DNA from: Mycoavidus cysteinexigens_B
GTDB taxonomy: Bacteria; Pseudomonadota; Gammaproteobacteria; Burkholderiales; Burkholderiaceae
Direction of reading: 5' to 3'
Assembly (NCBI GenBank): GCA_031963465.1
Contig: JASSUG010000003.1
Coordinates: 62,001 to 126,000, forward strand
DNA: 64,000 nt
The notes beneath the pieces were generated by a model, which did not search any database, was not told the DNA's origin, and saw nothing but the letters and a program-made list of their open reading frames with translations. Below are positions 8,306 to 18,164 of this stretch, piece by piece. The first letter of the stretch is position 1. Each line of letters begins with the position of its first letter. The position numbers and the translations under genes were made by a program.

Positions 8306-10000
8306 TTAACCAAGTGCGTGCTCTACCACCAATTGGACGCGTGCAACCCCGTTCCACGTATCGTGCACGAGCCGATACGCAATCAGCGCGCGCGCAGGTA
8401 AGGGTTCGGTGCGGTTAAACCAAATCGCTTGATAACGTTGCCTGCCGCGCATTAGCTGTAACTTCAAATGCCGCTCTTTAACGAGCGCTTGCGAGGCAAT
8501 CTCAAATTCAGTTGAAAAAACCGGTGCTGGAAACCCTTGCCCCCACACTAGATTGTCCAGTAGTTGAGCAAATTGTGGGGTGAAATAAGCGTCTTCGAGG
8601 TCCCCATCCGTTTCTAGCACGCGGGTTAATGAATCGGTACCGAGCCATTCGCGACCAATTGCTTCGAAGGCTTCCTTAAAGCGCGGTACATCGACTGTGC
8701 GCAAGGTCAAGCCGGCAGCCATTGCATGGCCACCGAATTTGCTTAATAGGCCTGCGTGCCGCTTTGAGATTAGATCGAGTGCATCGCGTAAATGAAAGCC
8801 TGGAATCGAGCGACCCGAGCCTTTCACAAGCTCGCCACTGTCATCAGCGAGGGCAAATGTCACCGAGGGCCGGAAAAAACGTTCTTTGAGCCGGCCGGCG
8901 ACAATCCCAATGACCCCCTGGTGCCAACTTGGATTGAACAGGGTAAGGGTGGTGCAACCAGACGGATCAACCTCGGCGAGCTCGGTCAGTGCTGTTTGCT
9001 GCATCTGCGCTTCGATTTCACGCCGCTCGCGGTTCATCGCGTCAAGTTGCTGGGCCAGCGCCCACGCGCGGCCAACATCATCCGTGAGTAAGCATTCGAT
9101 GCCAAGCGACATATCCGCCAGCCGGCCGGCTGCATTCAGGCGGGGCCCGAGCGCAAAACCAAGATCAAAACCGGAAGCAGACTTTGCCTCACGGCCCGCG
9201 GCGCGAAATAGAGCGGCGATGCCAGCTTGCATGCGGCCGGCACGGATGCGTGTCAGCCCCTGGGCGACTAAGACCCGGTTATTTGCATCGAGCTTGACGA
9301 CATCAGCGACGGTGCCTAAGGCGACGAGATCAAGCAAGCTATCCAAGCGGGGTTCTGGACGGTCGCTAAAGGCGCCCCGCTGACGCAATTGTGCACGTAA
9401 GGCAAGTAAAACATAGAACATCACCCCCACCCCCGCTAGGTGTTTGCTCGCAAAGGTACAGCCCGGTTGGTTCGGATTAACCATCGCACGGGCCGCTGGT
9501 AAAGTATCACCAGGCAGATGATGGTCGGTGATGAGCACCTCTAGGCCAAGCGCATTAGCGGCAGCAACCCCATCGACGCTGGCAATGCCATTATCAACCG
9601 TAATCAGTAGCTGAGGCTGTCCTTTGGCGGCTAGCGCCACGATATCTGGGGTCAGTCCATAACCGTATTCGAAGCGATTGGGGACCAAATAATCGACCTG
9701 TGCGCCAAATAAGCGTAGGCCCCGCACAGCGACCGCGCAGGCGGTCGCGCCATCGCAATCATAATCGGCGATGACCGTCATTTTTCCGCCCGCTGCAATG
9801 GTGTCGGCAAGCAGTATGGCTGCGTCGTCAATGCCTTTGAGTTGAGCGGGCGCGAGTAAGTGCGTAAAGTGAGTTTCAACCTCGTCTGTATGGCAAATGC
9901 CGCGCGCGGCATACAAACGGGCCAGTACCGGATGGAGTCCTTGGTGAATCAGAGCTTCAGTCTGGGCAGGTGCGCACGAGCGTGGAGTAATTTGGGTCAT
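8306..10000 (-). CDS. recJ: Single-stranded-DNA-specific exonuclease RecJ
   Basis: A 564-residue DHH-superfamily 5'-3' exonuclease acting in recombination and mismatch repair. The metal-binding motifs are ADYDCDGATA, ITVDNG and ITDHHLPGD. The DHHA1 domain follows with GRLKERFFRPSV and FGGHAMAAGL, and an OB-fold tail closes the protein. Its start codon overlaps the stop of the upstream gene (9997-11181) by four bases, so the two are cotranscribed. In relatives prfB normally follows directly; here the 7840 gene and the polyene cluster intervene. Confidence 0.95.
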   Translation of the reverse strand: MTQITPRSCAPAQTEALIHQGLHPVLARLYAARGICHTDEVETHFTHLLAPAQLKGIDDAAILLADTIAAGGKMTVIADYDCDGATACAVAVRGLRLFGAQVDYLVPNRFEYGYGLTPDIVALAAKGQPQLLITVDNGIASVDGVAAANALGLEVLITDHHLPGDTLPAARAMVNPNQPGCTFASKHLAGVGVMFYVLLALRAQLRQRGAFSDRPEPRLDSLLDLVALGTVADVVKLDANNRVLVAQGLTRIRAGRMQAGIAALFRAAGREAKSASGFDLGFALGPRLNAAGRLADMSLGIECLLTDDVGRAWALAQQLDAMNRERREIEAQMQQTALTELAEVDPSGCTTLTLFNPSWHQGVIGIVAGRLKERFFRPSVTFALADDSGELVKGSGRSIPGFHLRDALDLISKRHAGLLSKFGGHAMAAGLTLRTVDVPRFKEAFEAIGREWLGTDSLTRVLETDGDLEDAYFTPQFAQLLDNLVWGQGFPAPVFSTEFEIASQALVKERHLKLQLMRGRQRYQAIWFNRTEPLPARALIAYRLVHDTWNGVARVQLVVEHALG

Positions 10001-11160
10001 AATTCAAGCAGTGAGGCGGTTGATCGGCGGCGCCAGAATTTGCGCAGGTCAGCGTGTGTGACTGTTAAAGTGAGTGAAGAGAGGTCCCCGCATAGGGTTA
10101 ACCTCAGGGTTCGCAAGGCGCCGCTTTGTAGCGCAGCGAGCGCAGGCGCAAACCAATTATGCTCGAGAGTCGTGAGCGTTGCCGCCCAGAGAGACCAATC
10201 TTGCTGTAAAAAGGGCAAGGTTAAATCATCTAGCTCAACCAGTATTTGAGTTGCAGGAGCACGAGTGGCCTGAGCGGCGGTAAACAGAGCGAGCTGATCA
10301 AAGTGAGCGGGCGGCAGGTTGACTTGATGCTGCGCGGTTAATCCGGCGGCCAGCCCCAGGCCGCGCGCGGCCGGCGCATTGGCTAAGATACAGCTAAATG
10401 GGCTGGTGACAGGTTTAAACGAACCTTGCGCATGCAGCCAGATCGAATTTGCCGTATAGAGGCCGCGTGTTTCGCGTGCATCATTGATCGGATGCTCAAA
10501 CCAGGCCATTTGTACTTCATTTTGCAGCTTCAGCCACGCGCGTGAGGCGGCGCCTGTCCGCGTTTCATGGGGCAGCCAGATTTCAATATTACGTCCGGCT
10601 GCGCGTAGCGGTGAGGCGCCCGCTAGCCCATGCAAGAAGGGCGCCGAGATATACCAGCGTAAAGGGGTGGGCGCGACGAGCGTGATGCCTAGTGATTCAA
10701 TCAGTGGCTGGGCGGTTTTAAGGAGAGTGGCGGCTTCATCCGCCGCAAGCTCCAAGTGCGCTGGGTCAATCAGGAGCAGGTGATCATGGGCGATTTGCAC
10801 ATGTACCGGCTCTACGCACGCCCAAATTGGGGTATCGTCTGCATCGATATGACTTGTAGCGGGTACCGTGTTAGGTGTCACGGCAACGGCCTCTGCCTGA
10901 TCGGCTAGCAGCATATAGGGCGCGAGCGGCGCTTCATCAAGTGTCGCCGCATCCATCACCTTAAAGCGGTGCGCTAGCCAACGCTCATGCGGTAATGTTC
11001 GCTGAAAATCTTCGCCGACAGATTTTTCTGTTAGTGTTGCGCGTGCGAGTAATTTGGCCAACGCACCTTGCTGCAAAGCAGGTAACGTATGGCGCGCAGT
11101 GCGCTGCGTAGGTAGCGAGAACGGTAATAGCAGGTGGAGAGCAGGAGATTGCATAGTCAT
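9997..11160 (-). CDS. Conserved hypothetical protein upstream of recJ
   Basis: About 387 residues, rich in Ala and Leu, beginning MTMQSPALHLLLPFSLP from the preferred start; an in-frame ATG at 11181 would add seven residues. I recognise it only as the conserved gene next to recJ in Burkholderia-type genomes, sometimes labelled phosphoglycerate-mutase-like. I cannot see the metal-ligand motifs that would support that enzyme function. It overlaps the recJ start (ATGA), so the two are translationally coupled. It is divergent from lolC, with a short shared promoter region. Confidence 0.6.
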   Translation of the reverse strand: MTMQSPALHLLLPFSLPTQRTARHTLPALQQGALAKLLARATLTEKSVGEDFQRTLPHERWLAHRFKVMDAATLDEAPLAPYMLLADQAEAVAVTPNTVPATSHIDADDTPIWACVEPVHVQIAHDHLLLIDPAHLELAADEAATLLKTAQPLIESLGITLVAPTPLRWYISAPFLHGLAGASPLRAAGRNIEIWLPHETRTGAASRAWLKLQNEVQMAWFEHPINDARETRGLYTANSIWLHAQGSFKPVTSPFSCILANAPAARGLGLAAGLTAQHQVNLPPAHFDQLALFTAAQATRAPATQILVELDDLTLPFLQQDWSLWAATLTTLEHNWFAPALAALQSGALRTLRLTLCGDLSSLTLTVTHADLRKFWRRRSTASLLEL

Positions 11161-11227
11161 AGCAGTTGCATTGTATGGCAAACTCCACCATCGTTTAATA
11201 TTTGATTTCTGATTTTGGTAGCTTAAC

Positions 11228-12481
11228 TTGAAACTTCCGTACGAATGGCAGATTGGTTGGCGCTATACGCGCGCGGGTAAAAAGACAACCGGAAATGGCT
11301 TTATTTCTTTCATTGCACTGATGTCAATGACGGGCATTGCGCTTGGGGTCGCAGCGCTGATTATCGTGCTTTCAGTAATGAACGGTTTTCAAAAGGAGGT
11401 GCGGGATCGGATGCTTTCGGTACTTGCCCATGTTGAAGTTTTTTCGCCTAGCGGGGGCCTGGTTGATTGGCGGCAAACTGCGCACGAAGCATTGCGCAAC
11501 CGAGCGGTGTTGGCAGCGGCGCCTTATGTCGAGGCGCAGGCGTTGCTGACTCGCCAAGGCATCATGAGAGGGGTGGTCCTGCGTGGGGTGGAGCCGTCAC
11601 TCGAAGGGCAGGTATCGGGCTTGGGCGCGGAGATGAAGGCTGGGCGTTTGGCTGATCTAAAGCCCGGTGAATTCGGCATTGTGCTGGGTGAACAACTGTC
11701 GCAGCAGCTCGGGGTCGAAGTAGGGGAGAAGCTTATTTTGCTTGCGCCACAAGGATCAATCACCCCGGTCGGTATGCTGCCACGGTTTAAACAGTTTACG
11801 GTGGTGGGTATTTTTGCGTCGGGCCATTACGAATTCGATAGCGCTTTAGCTTTAATGGAGATCGCGGATGCGCAGACGCTGTTCCAGCTGGCGGCCCCAA
11901 CCGGTGTGCGGCTGCGTTTACAGGACATGCAACGCGCGCCGGAGATTGCGCTTGAACTCACTCGAGCGCTAGCGGGAGATCTTTATATTCGTGATTGGAC
12001 GCGGCAGAATCAAACCTGGTTTTCAGCCGTGCAAATCGAAAAACGCATGATGTTCATTATTTTGACGCTGATTATTGCGGTCGCTGCATTCAATCTAGTC
12101 TCATCATTGGTCATGACGGTCACCAACAAGCAGGCCGATATTGCGATTTTACGCACGCTAGGCGCACAACCTAGCTCGATTATGAAAATCTTTATGGTGC
12201 AGGGCATGACCATTGGCTTATGCGGCACCCTGCTTGGGGTCACACTGGGCTGTTTAATTGCCGTGAATATTCCAACCATTGTGCCGTTTATCGAGCATGT
12301 ATTGGGTATCCGCTTTTTGCCCCCTAGCATTTATTTTATTAGCGAACTGCCATCGGATCTGAAGCTGCTTGATGTCATTAAAATTGGCGCCATCGCTTGT
12401 GTATTATCGGTGTTGGCAACGCTGTACCCTAGTTGGCAGGCTGCTCGCGTACGACCTGCGGAGGCTTTACGTTATGAATAA
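11228..12481 (+). CDS. lolC: Lipoprotein-releasing ABC transporter permease (LolC/E family)
   Basis: The 417-residue inner-membrane protein has the LolC/E signature start (PYEWQIGWRYTRAGKKTTGNGFISF). A first membrane helix lies at about residues 24-48, followed by a large periplasmic domain, then three C-terminal helices in FtsX topology ending VRPAEALRYE. With LolD it extracts outer-membrane lipoproteins from the inner membrane. The start is TTG. Its end overlaps the lolD start by eight bases. Only one permease gene is present, as is common outside enterobacteria, so LolC versus LolE naming is arbitrary. Confidence 0.92.
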   Translation: MKLPYEWQIGWRYTRAGKKTTGNGFISFIALMSMTGIALGVAALIIVLSVMNGFQKEVRDRMLSVLAHVEVFSPSGGLVDWRQTAHEALRNRAVLAAAPYVEAQALLTRQGIMRGVVLRGVEPSLEGQVSGLGAEMKAGRLADLKPGEFGIVLGEQLSQQLGVEVGEKLILLAPQGSITPVGMLPRFKQFTVVGIFASGHYEFDSALALMEIADAQTLFQLAAPTGVRLRLQDMQRAPEIALELTRALAGDLYIRDWTRQNQTWFSAVQIEKRMMFIILTLIIAVAAFNLVSSLVMTVTNKQADIAILRTLGAQPSSIMKIFMVQGMTIGLCGTLLGVTLGCLIAVNIPTIVPFIEHVLGIRFLPPSIYFISELPSDLKLLDVIKIGAIACVLSVLATLYPSWQAARVRPAEALRYE

Positions 12482-13193
12482 ACAGAACCAAAGGCCGGAG
12501 CCGGCGGCAGACGTTGTGTTGCAGGCCAGCGGCATTACTAAAACTTTTGCCCAGGCCAGCACCCGCGTGGAAGTTCTACATAATGTGCAGCTAGCAGTAC
12601 GACGCGGCGAGAAACTTGCGATTGTTGGCGCATCGGGGTGCGGAAAAAGTACTTTATTGCATATCTTAGGTGGGCTGGATGATCCGGATCAAGGAGAGGT
12701 GTCGTTGTTGGGTAAAGCGTTTACAGCACTGAGTGACCGGCAGCGCACGAACTTACGTAACCAGGCATTAGGTTTTATTTATCAATTTCATCATTTGTTG
12801 CCTGAATTTAGTGCGTTGGATAATGTCGCGATGCCCCTTCTGATTCGCCGCTTTTCACTTGCCGATGCTCGTGAGGTTGCCGCTCAAATGCTAGCGCGAG
12901 TGGCACTGACAACGCGTGCTCAGCATCGCCCAGGCGAACTCTCGGGCGGTGAACGTCAACGGGTAGCAGTGGCGCGCGCCTTGGTTAATCGCCCGGCTTG
13001 TGTGTTGGCGGATGAACCTACAGGTAATCTAGATGCAGGTACAGCGAATACAATATTTGAATTGCTGATTGAATTATCGCAAACATTAAATACGAGTTTT
13101 GTGATTGTTACACATGATGCACAGCTTGCTATGCGTTGTGATCGGGTATTGCAGCTAAAAGAAGGGGCGTTGCTAGAGAAGGCTGTTGCTTAA
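12474..13193 (+). CDS. lolD: Lipoprotein-releasing ABC transporter ATP-binding protein
   Basis: ATPase of the Lol system, 239 residues from the ATG at 12474. Walker A is GASGCGKST, the Q-loop region FIYQFHHLLPEFSALDNV is characteristic of LolD, the signature is LSGGERQR, Walker B is CVLADEPTGNLD and the switch His is in VTHD. The open frame extends back to 12369 inside lolC, but the overlap with the lolC stop and the sequence MNKQNQ indicate the ATG at 12474. The pair supplies energy for lipoprotein sorting. Confidence 0.94.
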   Translation: MNKQNQRPEPAADVVLQASGITKTFAQASTRVEVLHNVQLAVRRGEKLAIVGASGCGKSTLLHILGGLDDPDQGEVSLLGKAFTALSDRQRTNLRNQALGFIYQFHHLLPEFSALDNVAMPLLIRRFSLADAREVAAQMLARVALTTRAQHRPGELSGGERQRVAVARALVNRPACVLADEPTGNLDAGTANTIFELLIELSQTLNTSFVIVTHDAQLAMRCDRVLQLKEGALLEKAVA

Positions 13194-13201
13194 CTTTTTT
13201 G

Positions 13202-13465
13202 TTAAGACTGTAGGCGGGCTGAGATGAGTACTTGCAAGAAAAGAACTAAAGCAGTGCAGCCTAGAATCATAAAGCTGCCAATGGTTACGCTTAGATGAAG
13301 TAAGAAATTGAATTGATGTTTAGCGTCAGAAGCAGCAGCTTCAGCGATCATATCTTTGTTTAGATCGCTTATTTCATGGTGAGGTTCGATTGAGGGTTTT
13401 TCCAGTTTGGAGCGAATGCTTGATTTAAACAAGCGAGAATCTGTCTTAGTCATGAGTTCTACCAT
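13202..13465 (-). pseudogene. Truncated paralogue of the neighbouring coiled-coil membrane protein
   Basis: An 87-residue frame that shares TKTD, HHEI-DL-KDM and DAKH-type segments with the 125-residue protein just upstream. Both end in one hydrophobic helix. Homology continues upstream of the start (YKMVELMTKTD against YKTAEFVTKTD), so the amino-terminal FDT-LL region has been lost and the coiled-coil core is shortened. The DNA just after each stop is also nearly identical (about 13204-13224 and 13530-13550, around GTTAAGACT and GGCTGA), which shows a tandem duplication followed by decay. Confidence 0.65.
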
Positions 13466-13531
13466 TTTGTATAAGTCATACAGAAGGGGCGTTGCTAACG
13501 GCGAGTGTTGTTTAGCTTCTTTCTGTTAAGA

Positions 13532-13909
13532 CTATAGGCTGGCTGAAAAGAGTGTCTTCAAGAGAATACCTAAAGCACTTGCGCTTGCAATCAGAATGCC
13601 ACCAAGGATTGAGCTTAGTTTAAGTATCAAACGGAGTTCAAGTTTTTCTAATTTATCATCAACAGCAGCAAACTTAGCATCAACAGCAGCAAACCGGCTT
13701 TCTAATTTAGCGTCCACCGCAGCAAACTGAGCGTTCATATCTTTGCGTAGATCGCCTATTTCATGGTGAAAATCGGTCTTAGTCACGAACTCCGCCGTTT
13801 TGTATGAATGATGCACCGCATTAGAAATTGCTTTGGCGTGTTTTTCGTTGATGCCTGATTCTGCGAGCGTCTCAACGAATAGTAGTGTGTCGAAAGGAAT
13901 AGCACTCAT
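13532..13909 (-). CDS. DUF1640/Bdr-like coiled-coil protein with C-terminal membrane helix
   Basis: The 125-residue protein has an amino-terminal FDTLLFVETLAESGINEKHA segment resembling DUF1640 (CCDC90-like) proteins. A coiled-coil core of short repeats follows (AVDAKLESRF, AAVDAKFAAVDDKLEKL), and a single hydrophobic helix ends the protein (about residues 97-120). The plan suggests an inner-membrane-anchored coil, probably oligomeric; function is unknown. It is related to the decayed copy at 13202 and to the locus at 55296, so the genome carries a small paralogous family. Confidence 0.65.
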   Translation of the reverse strand: MSAIPFDTLLFVETLAESGINEKHAKAISNAVHHSYKTAEFVTKTDFHHEIGDLRKDMNAQFAAVDAKLESRFAAVDAKFAAVDDKLEKLELRLILKLSSILGGILIASASALGILLKTLFSASL

Positions 13910-14120
13910 TATAACTAACTTGAAGAGTTAAATTTAAACTAAATGGTATCATTAATTGGGATTTTTTACAAAAAAATTTCTAATTGATTACACCACACAA
14001 TAGGTAAAAACTGACCACAAATTCCATAGGCCTAATGGCCAATTCTGGCCTTGTTTTATGCCAATCTGATCTCATTCACGCATAATCAAATCATTAAAAA
14101 GAGGCTAGGTATGGGCGGCT
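13910..14120 (+). other. AT-rich gap before comEC
   Basis: About 210 bases without a gene. It contains runs of A and T and a short inverted repeat (AGGCC at about 14028 against GGCCT at about 14047). It may hold the promoters of the coiled-coil gene and comEC; no confident promoter was identified. Confidence 0.35.
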
Positions 14121-16646
14121 ATGGTAAGAGCAGTGCTGTGCGGTTTTGCAGCAGGTACATGGGCATTACAGCAAAGCGCTGAACTCCCTTCGCGATTGGG
14201 CTTAAGCCTATGCGTTGTAGGGTTGGGCCTGTGTGCCTTAGCTGCAGGTGTTTTGCATCGCCTCCAGTGGCCTTGGGGCAAAATTCTATTAATTTTATGC
14301 GCTGCCTTGATGGCGGGGTATAGCTGGGCAGCATGGCGAGCGCAGGTTCGCTTGGCGTGGGCGTTGCCGATTGAGTTGGAGCGGTGCGATATCAAAACAG
14401 TAGGCATTATCGCCAGTGTGCCACTCAGCGATACACGCCGTACGCGCTTTGTCTTCAAAATCGAGCAAAGCGATCCCGCCGTGCCGTTAATGCCACGTTT
14501 GGTCCAGTTGAGTTGGTATGCGCCAGCGGGGGCGCTGCCTATGCGTATACATCCGGGTGAACGTTGGAGGTTCACCCTCAGGCTGGTGCGCCCGCATGGC
14601 AATGCGAACTATCACGCAGCTGACCTTGAGGCATCTATGCTTGAGCGCAATCTGCGGGCGACCGGCTATGTGCGTGAACAACCCGCGCCACAGCGTATGG
14701 CGGGTCGTGCGAGCGGTCTTATGATCACGCTTGAACGTTGGCGTGATAGGCAGCATCTACGTATTCATGAAGTGTTAGCGCACGCACCGCATACAGGGGT
14801 AGTCAGCGCACTGGCGATTGGCTTACAAACGGGAATTTCAGCGGCTGACCGGCAGCGCTTTACACGCACGGGTACAAATCATCTAGTAGCGATCTCAGGT
14901 TTGCATATTTCACTCGTCGCAGGTTTTGCTGCGGCGCTGGCCGGCTGGTTGTGGCGGCACTCGTGCTTTATCGGCGCTCACTGGCCGCTGTGGTTGGCAG
15001 CACCGCGGGTGGCGGCCGTGGCAGGTGCTGCTGCAGGGTTGCTGTATGCTGGGCTGGCTGGGTTTGGCATACCTGCGCAACGGGCCTTGTTGATGCTGTT
15101 GATTGTGGCATTGTCGTTTGCCAGTGCGCGCCGCGTTGCGGTCTCCGTGGTCTTGGCCTGGGCCTTGGCGGTGGTGGTGGCGATTGACCCTTGGGCCACG
15201 ATCACGGCTGGCTGCTGGCTCTCGTTTGGTGCCGTGGCCGTGATTTTATTGGCGGCAAGCGCCGGTCGCATGACTCACTTTAAATCAGCGGATAAAGCGG
15301 CCCAAGAAATCAATGGCAGCATTTTTTCTATACGCGGCATCTATGCTTGGGGAGTGTATCGATGGCGCCACTTATTGGCAACCTTCACGGCATCTTCCCG
15401 CATCCAGGGAGCCGTCAGTCTCGGCCTCATTCCATTGACGGCTCTCTGGTTTGCACAAGTACCGTTGTTAAGTCCATTGGCCAATGCATTTGCTATTCCA
15501 TGGGTGAGTTTTTTGGTGACTCCTCTCGTGCTGCTGGGGGTGTTGCTGCCAGTGCCGCTTGATGCGCTGAGCTTGAAGGTGGCGCACGCGCTCTTAATCG
15601 TGTTGGCTAAGGTTCTTGATGTGATTGCAGCGCCGTCGTGGGCACTCTATTCAATCCGCACGCCAGATGTACTCGCCCTTGCATTTGCTGCGCTTGGTAT
15701 GGGCTGGAGTTTGATGTTACCCGGTTGGCCCTTACGGGGGGCCACGCCACTCCTATTTTTACCATTGGCCTTGCCACTCTCTTCTACCCCCGCAGAGGGC
15801 GAATTTCGCATTACGGTGTTAGACGTTGGGCAAGGCGCTGCCACCCTGATTGAAACGGCTAATCATCGACTGCTGTTCGATACCGGGCCACGCTATGATA
15901 TGACGGCTGATGCCGGTCAGCGGATTGTGCTGCCGTTCCTGCGCGCGCGTGGTATTGAACAACTCGATGCGCTGGTGATTAGCCATGCCGATACTGATCA
16001 TGCTGGTGGCGCGCGCACTGTGTTGACTGAATTGCCCGTGGCTCGCATGCGGGCATCACTGCCGCCTAAGCATGCGCTGTGGCGGCAGGCGCGCGCGCAG
16101 CAGGTAAGGGACCTGGCGGCATGTCATGCCGGCGAGAGTTGGCTTTGGGACGGGGTCCGTTTTACCATGCTATGGCCCAATGAAACGCATGGGCGCAGAG
16201 TATTAACTCAAGCAGCAACCAAGAGCAGTCAGGCGCGTGGCAGACGTGAGGCACGCAACGAAGTAAGCTGTGTCTTGCATATTAGTAATCGCCATCATGC
16301 AGCATTACTGCCGGGTGACATCGAAGCACGTGAAGAACGTGCTTTGCTGGCACATGATCCGGCAGCGTTAAGTGCCACCTTATTGCTGGCCCCGCATCAT
16401 GGCAGCCGGACGTCATCAACGGCAGGTTTTTTGGCGGCCGTGGCGCCACGCGAAACGATTTTTCAGGTGGGGTATCGTAATCGGTTTAAGCACCCTAATG
16501 CCGCTGTGCTGGCCCGTTACCAAGCGCATGGTAGTAACTTGCATCGCAGTGATCACGATGGCGCAGTGCAGTTTGAGACTGCCGGCGCTGAATTTTTTGT
16601 TGAACGTTACCGTACGGCACACCGGCGCTACTGGATGGGGCGTTGA
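14121..16646 (+). CDS. comEC: DNA internalisation protein ComEC/Rec2
   Basis: An 841-residue polytopic membrane protein. An amino-terminal DUF4131-like region comes first, then the competence domain with the conserved NHLVAISGLHISLVAG motif (about residue 252) and several helices. The C-terminal metallo-beta-lactamase domain has LDVGQGAATLIET, SHADTDHAGG and APHHGS. ComEC forms the inner-membrane channel through which single-stranded DNA enters during natural transformation. The gene is full length, so DNA uptake capacity may be retained even though the surroundings show decay. An IS4-family element lies 78 bp downstream. Confidence 0.93.
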   Translation: MVRAVLCGFAAGTWALQQSAELPSRLGLSLCVVGLGLCALAAGVLHRLQWPWGKILLILCAALMAGYSWAAWRAQVRLAWALPIELERCDIKTVGIIASVPLSDTRRTRFVFKIEQSDPAVPLMPRLVQLSWYAPAGALPMRIHPGERWRFTLRLVRPHGNANYHAADLEASMLERNLRATGYVREQPAPQRMAGRASGLMITLERWRDRQHLRIHEVLAHAPHTGVVSALAIGLQTGISAADRQRFTRTGTNHLVAISGLHISLVAGFAAALAGWLWRHSCFIGAHWPLWLAAPRVAAVAGAAAGLLYAGLAGFGIPAQRALLMLLIVALSFASARRVAVSVVLAWALAVVVAIDPWATITAGCWLSFGAVAVILLAASAGRMTHFKSADKAAQEINGSIFSIRGIYAWGVYRWRHLLATFTASSRIQGAVSLGLIPLTALWFAQVPLLSPLANAFAIPWVSFLVTPLVLLGVLLPVPLDALSLKVAHALLIVLAKVLDVIAAPSWALYSIRTPDVLALAFAALGMGWSLMLPGWPLRGATPLLFLPLALPLSSTPAEGEFRITVLDVGQGAATLIETANHRLLFDTGPRYDMTADAGQRIVLPFLRARGIEQLDALVISHADTDHAGGARTVLTELPVARMRASLPPKHALWRQARAQQVRDLAACHAGESWLWDGVRFTMLWPNETHGRRVLTQAATKSSQARGRREARNEVSCVLHISNRHHAALLPGDIEAREERALLAHDPAALSATLLLAPHHGSRTSSTAGFLAAVAPRETIFQVGYRNRFKHPNAAVLARYQAHGSNLHRSDHDGAVQFETAGAEFFVERYRTAHRRYWMGR

Positions 16647-16715
16647 TTGAATTAGGTACGCCAAACTAATGCCAGCTTAGCCAAAGCACTTGATCGCTGG
16701 GCCGGGATTGGCTTG

Positions 16716-16724
16716 CTCTAAATG
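16716..16724. repeat. Left target-site duplication of the IS element
   Basis: The nine bases CTCTAAATG stand immediately outside the left inverted repeat. They recur exactly at 18165-18173 outside the right one, the footprint of a transposition event. Confidence 0.9.
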
Positions 16725-18164
16725 CCAGCCCTTTCCGGGTGTCGACTCAAAGAGCAGCCTCCTTAATAGCGCGGGTAGAGGAGAAATGCTTATTGGCTGT
16801 TAGGGGATCGACGTAGGATTTAGCTTTAGGCTTTTTTGGCCCACGCCGCCGAACCCGAATACGTTGCGGGTCGACATGACGAGCAATCTGCAAGAGTAGC
16901 TCCCCTAAGGCCGGGCCTTGATATAATTTGAGCCAACTGTCCCAAGTCTCGGGTGGCAAGAAACTCATCATTCCGTAATAGGCCATACGAACCTCATTGG
17001 CCATATAGTAAGTAGATACCTCGACCTCTTGTTCTTGATGAGCCTGCTCAATCACGATTTTGAGTAACGCTAGGATGTTATAAGCTAATACGGCTGTGGC
17101 AAAGCCCAATAGAGCGGCACGTGGATGCCCCATCGTACGAATTTCGCTTTTGAGATCAGCTTCCAGCCGTTGGAACATACCTTCAATACGCCAGCGCTTG
17201 CGGTAAAGATCTGCAATCTTTTGCGCGCCCACCTCAACAGGCAGATTGCTCCAAATACGAAGACGGGTGTCGCCCGAGCTAGTGGGATGATCTAAACGCA
17301 CTTCAATCCGACGCCAAGTTTGATCTTCATCGCGTAGGCTAATCGTTTGCTCATAAACTTCACCTGTTTCACAGCGCCCCACAGGGTACAACTCACTTTC
17401 TTGAGACAGCCTTGGGTGATTCCGACCTATTTCGCGCACGATAAAACACGCGCCTCGGCTTTGCAAGCCCATGAGCACGTTCATAACGCAGAAGTGCCGA
17501 TCGGCTATCCATACCTCACCAGACTGGGCCCTTTCTAATAAAGGCTCGATGATTGTACGCTCCGATGCATAGGCATCCTCACAGGGTACGATATCCGTAA
17601 CCAGACTTTGATCTGAATCATAAACCACTAAAGTATGGCCTGGTAACGCCGCTCCTGTCTGCGCCTTTAGCGCTGTTAAACGCTTCTCGCTCGCCGGTAA
17701 GTGGTTACCATCCACCATTCGTACTCGGTAACCTGGTAGCGTAACAGGCAAATTCAGCGGTGCAAGCACCGGGGCCAAGCGCATGGCGCTCTGTCGAACT
17801 AACTCTTGTAATAGCTTAGGCTCTGTGCGATTGATCTTGTCGTACAGTGAACTCAGCGCCACATTTAATTTCTCTTTATACGTCTGCGAGGCACTATGCA
17901 AGGATTGGCAAACCCCTAGAGACACCATCGACATCATCTCTACTACTGTCGAAAACAGCAATTCTCGCGAATACTGCCTTTCCCTATTCTTTTCAAATAC
18001 CTCGTCTATCCACTTACTATCAAATACTGAACCCATCAACAACCGCGTCATTACGCTTATTGGCATCTTAGCTGTCGCTTGTTCAAACAGTTTTCTCAGC
18101 ATCATTCTCTCCGATTCGTTGATACTCCTCATTTAGAATAGTTCAAACACCCGGAAAGGGCTGG
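16725..18164 (-). mobile_element. Complete IS4-family insertion sequence, 1440 bp
   Basis: Bounded by an 18-bp perfect terminal inverted repeat (CCAGCCCTTTCCGGGTGT at 16725-16742, its reverse complement at 18147-18164) and flanked by the 9-bp direct repeat CTCTAAATG. It carries one transposase gene on the minus strand and sits between comEC and pyrG. Intact ends, an intact open frame and an undamaged target duplication indicate a recent insertion that may still be mobile. Confidence 0.92.
16747..18132 (-). CDS. IS4-family transposase
   Basis: The 461-residue DDE transposase starts a few bases inside the right inverted repeat. MVDGNHLPASEKR carries the first catalytic Asp, VWIADRHFC the second, and the YRKRWRIEGMFQRLEADLK segment gives the Y-(2)-R-(3)-E-(6)-K signature of the IS4 group. 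The frame is uninterrupted. It has no functional link with the adjacent housekeeping genes. Confidence 0.93.
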   Translation of the reverse strand: MRSINESERMMLRKLFEQATAKMPISVMTRLLMGSVFDSKWIDEVFEKNRERQYSRELLFSTVVEMMSMVSLGVCQSLHSASQTYKEKLNVALSSLYDKINRTEPKLLQELVRQSAMRLAPVLAPLNLPVTLPGYRVRMVDGNHLPASEKRLTALKAQTGAALPGHTLVVYDSDQSLVTDIVPCEDAYASERTIIEPLLERAQSGEVWIADRHFCVMNVLMGLQSRGACFIVREIGRNHPRLSQESELYPVGRCETGEVYEQTISLRDEDQTWRRIEVRLDHPTSSGDTRLRIWSNLPVEVGAQKIADLYRKRWRIEGMFQRLEADLKSEIRTMGHPRAALLGFATAVLAYNILALLKIVIEQAHQEQEVEVSTYYMANEVRMAYYGMMSFLPPETWDSWLKLYQGPALGELLLQIARHVDPQRIRVRRRGPKKPKAKSYVDPLTANKHFSSTRAIKEAAL

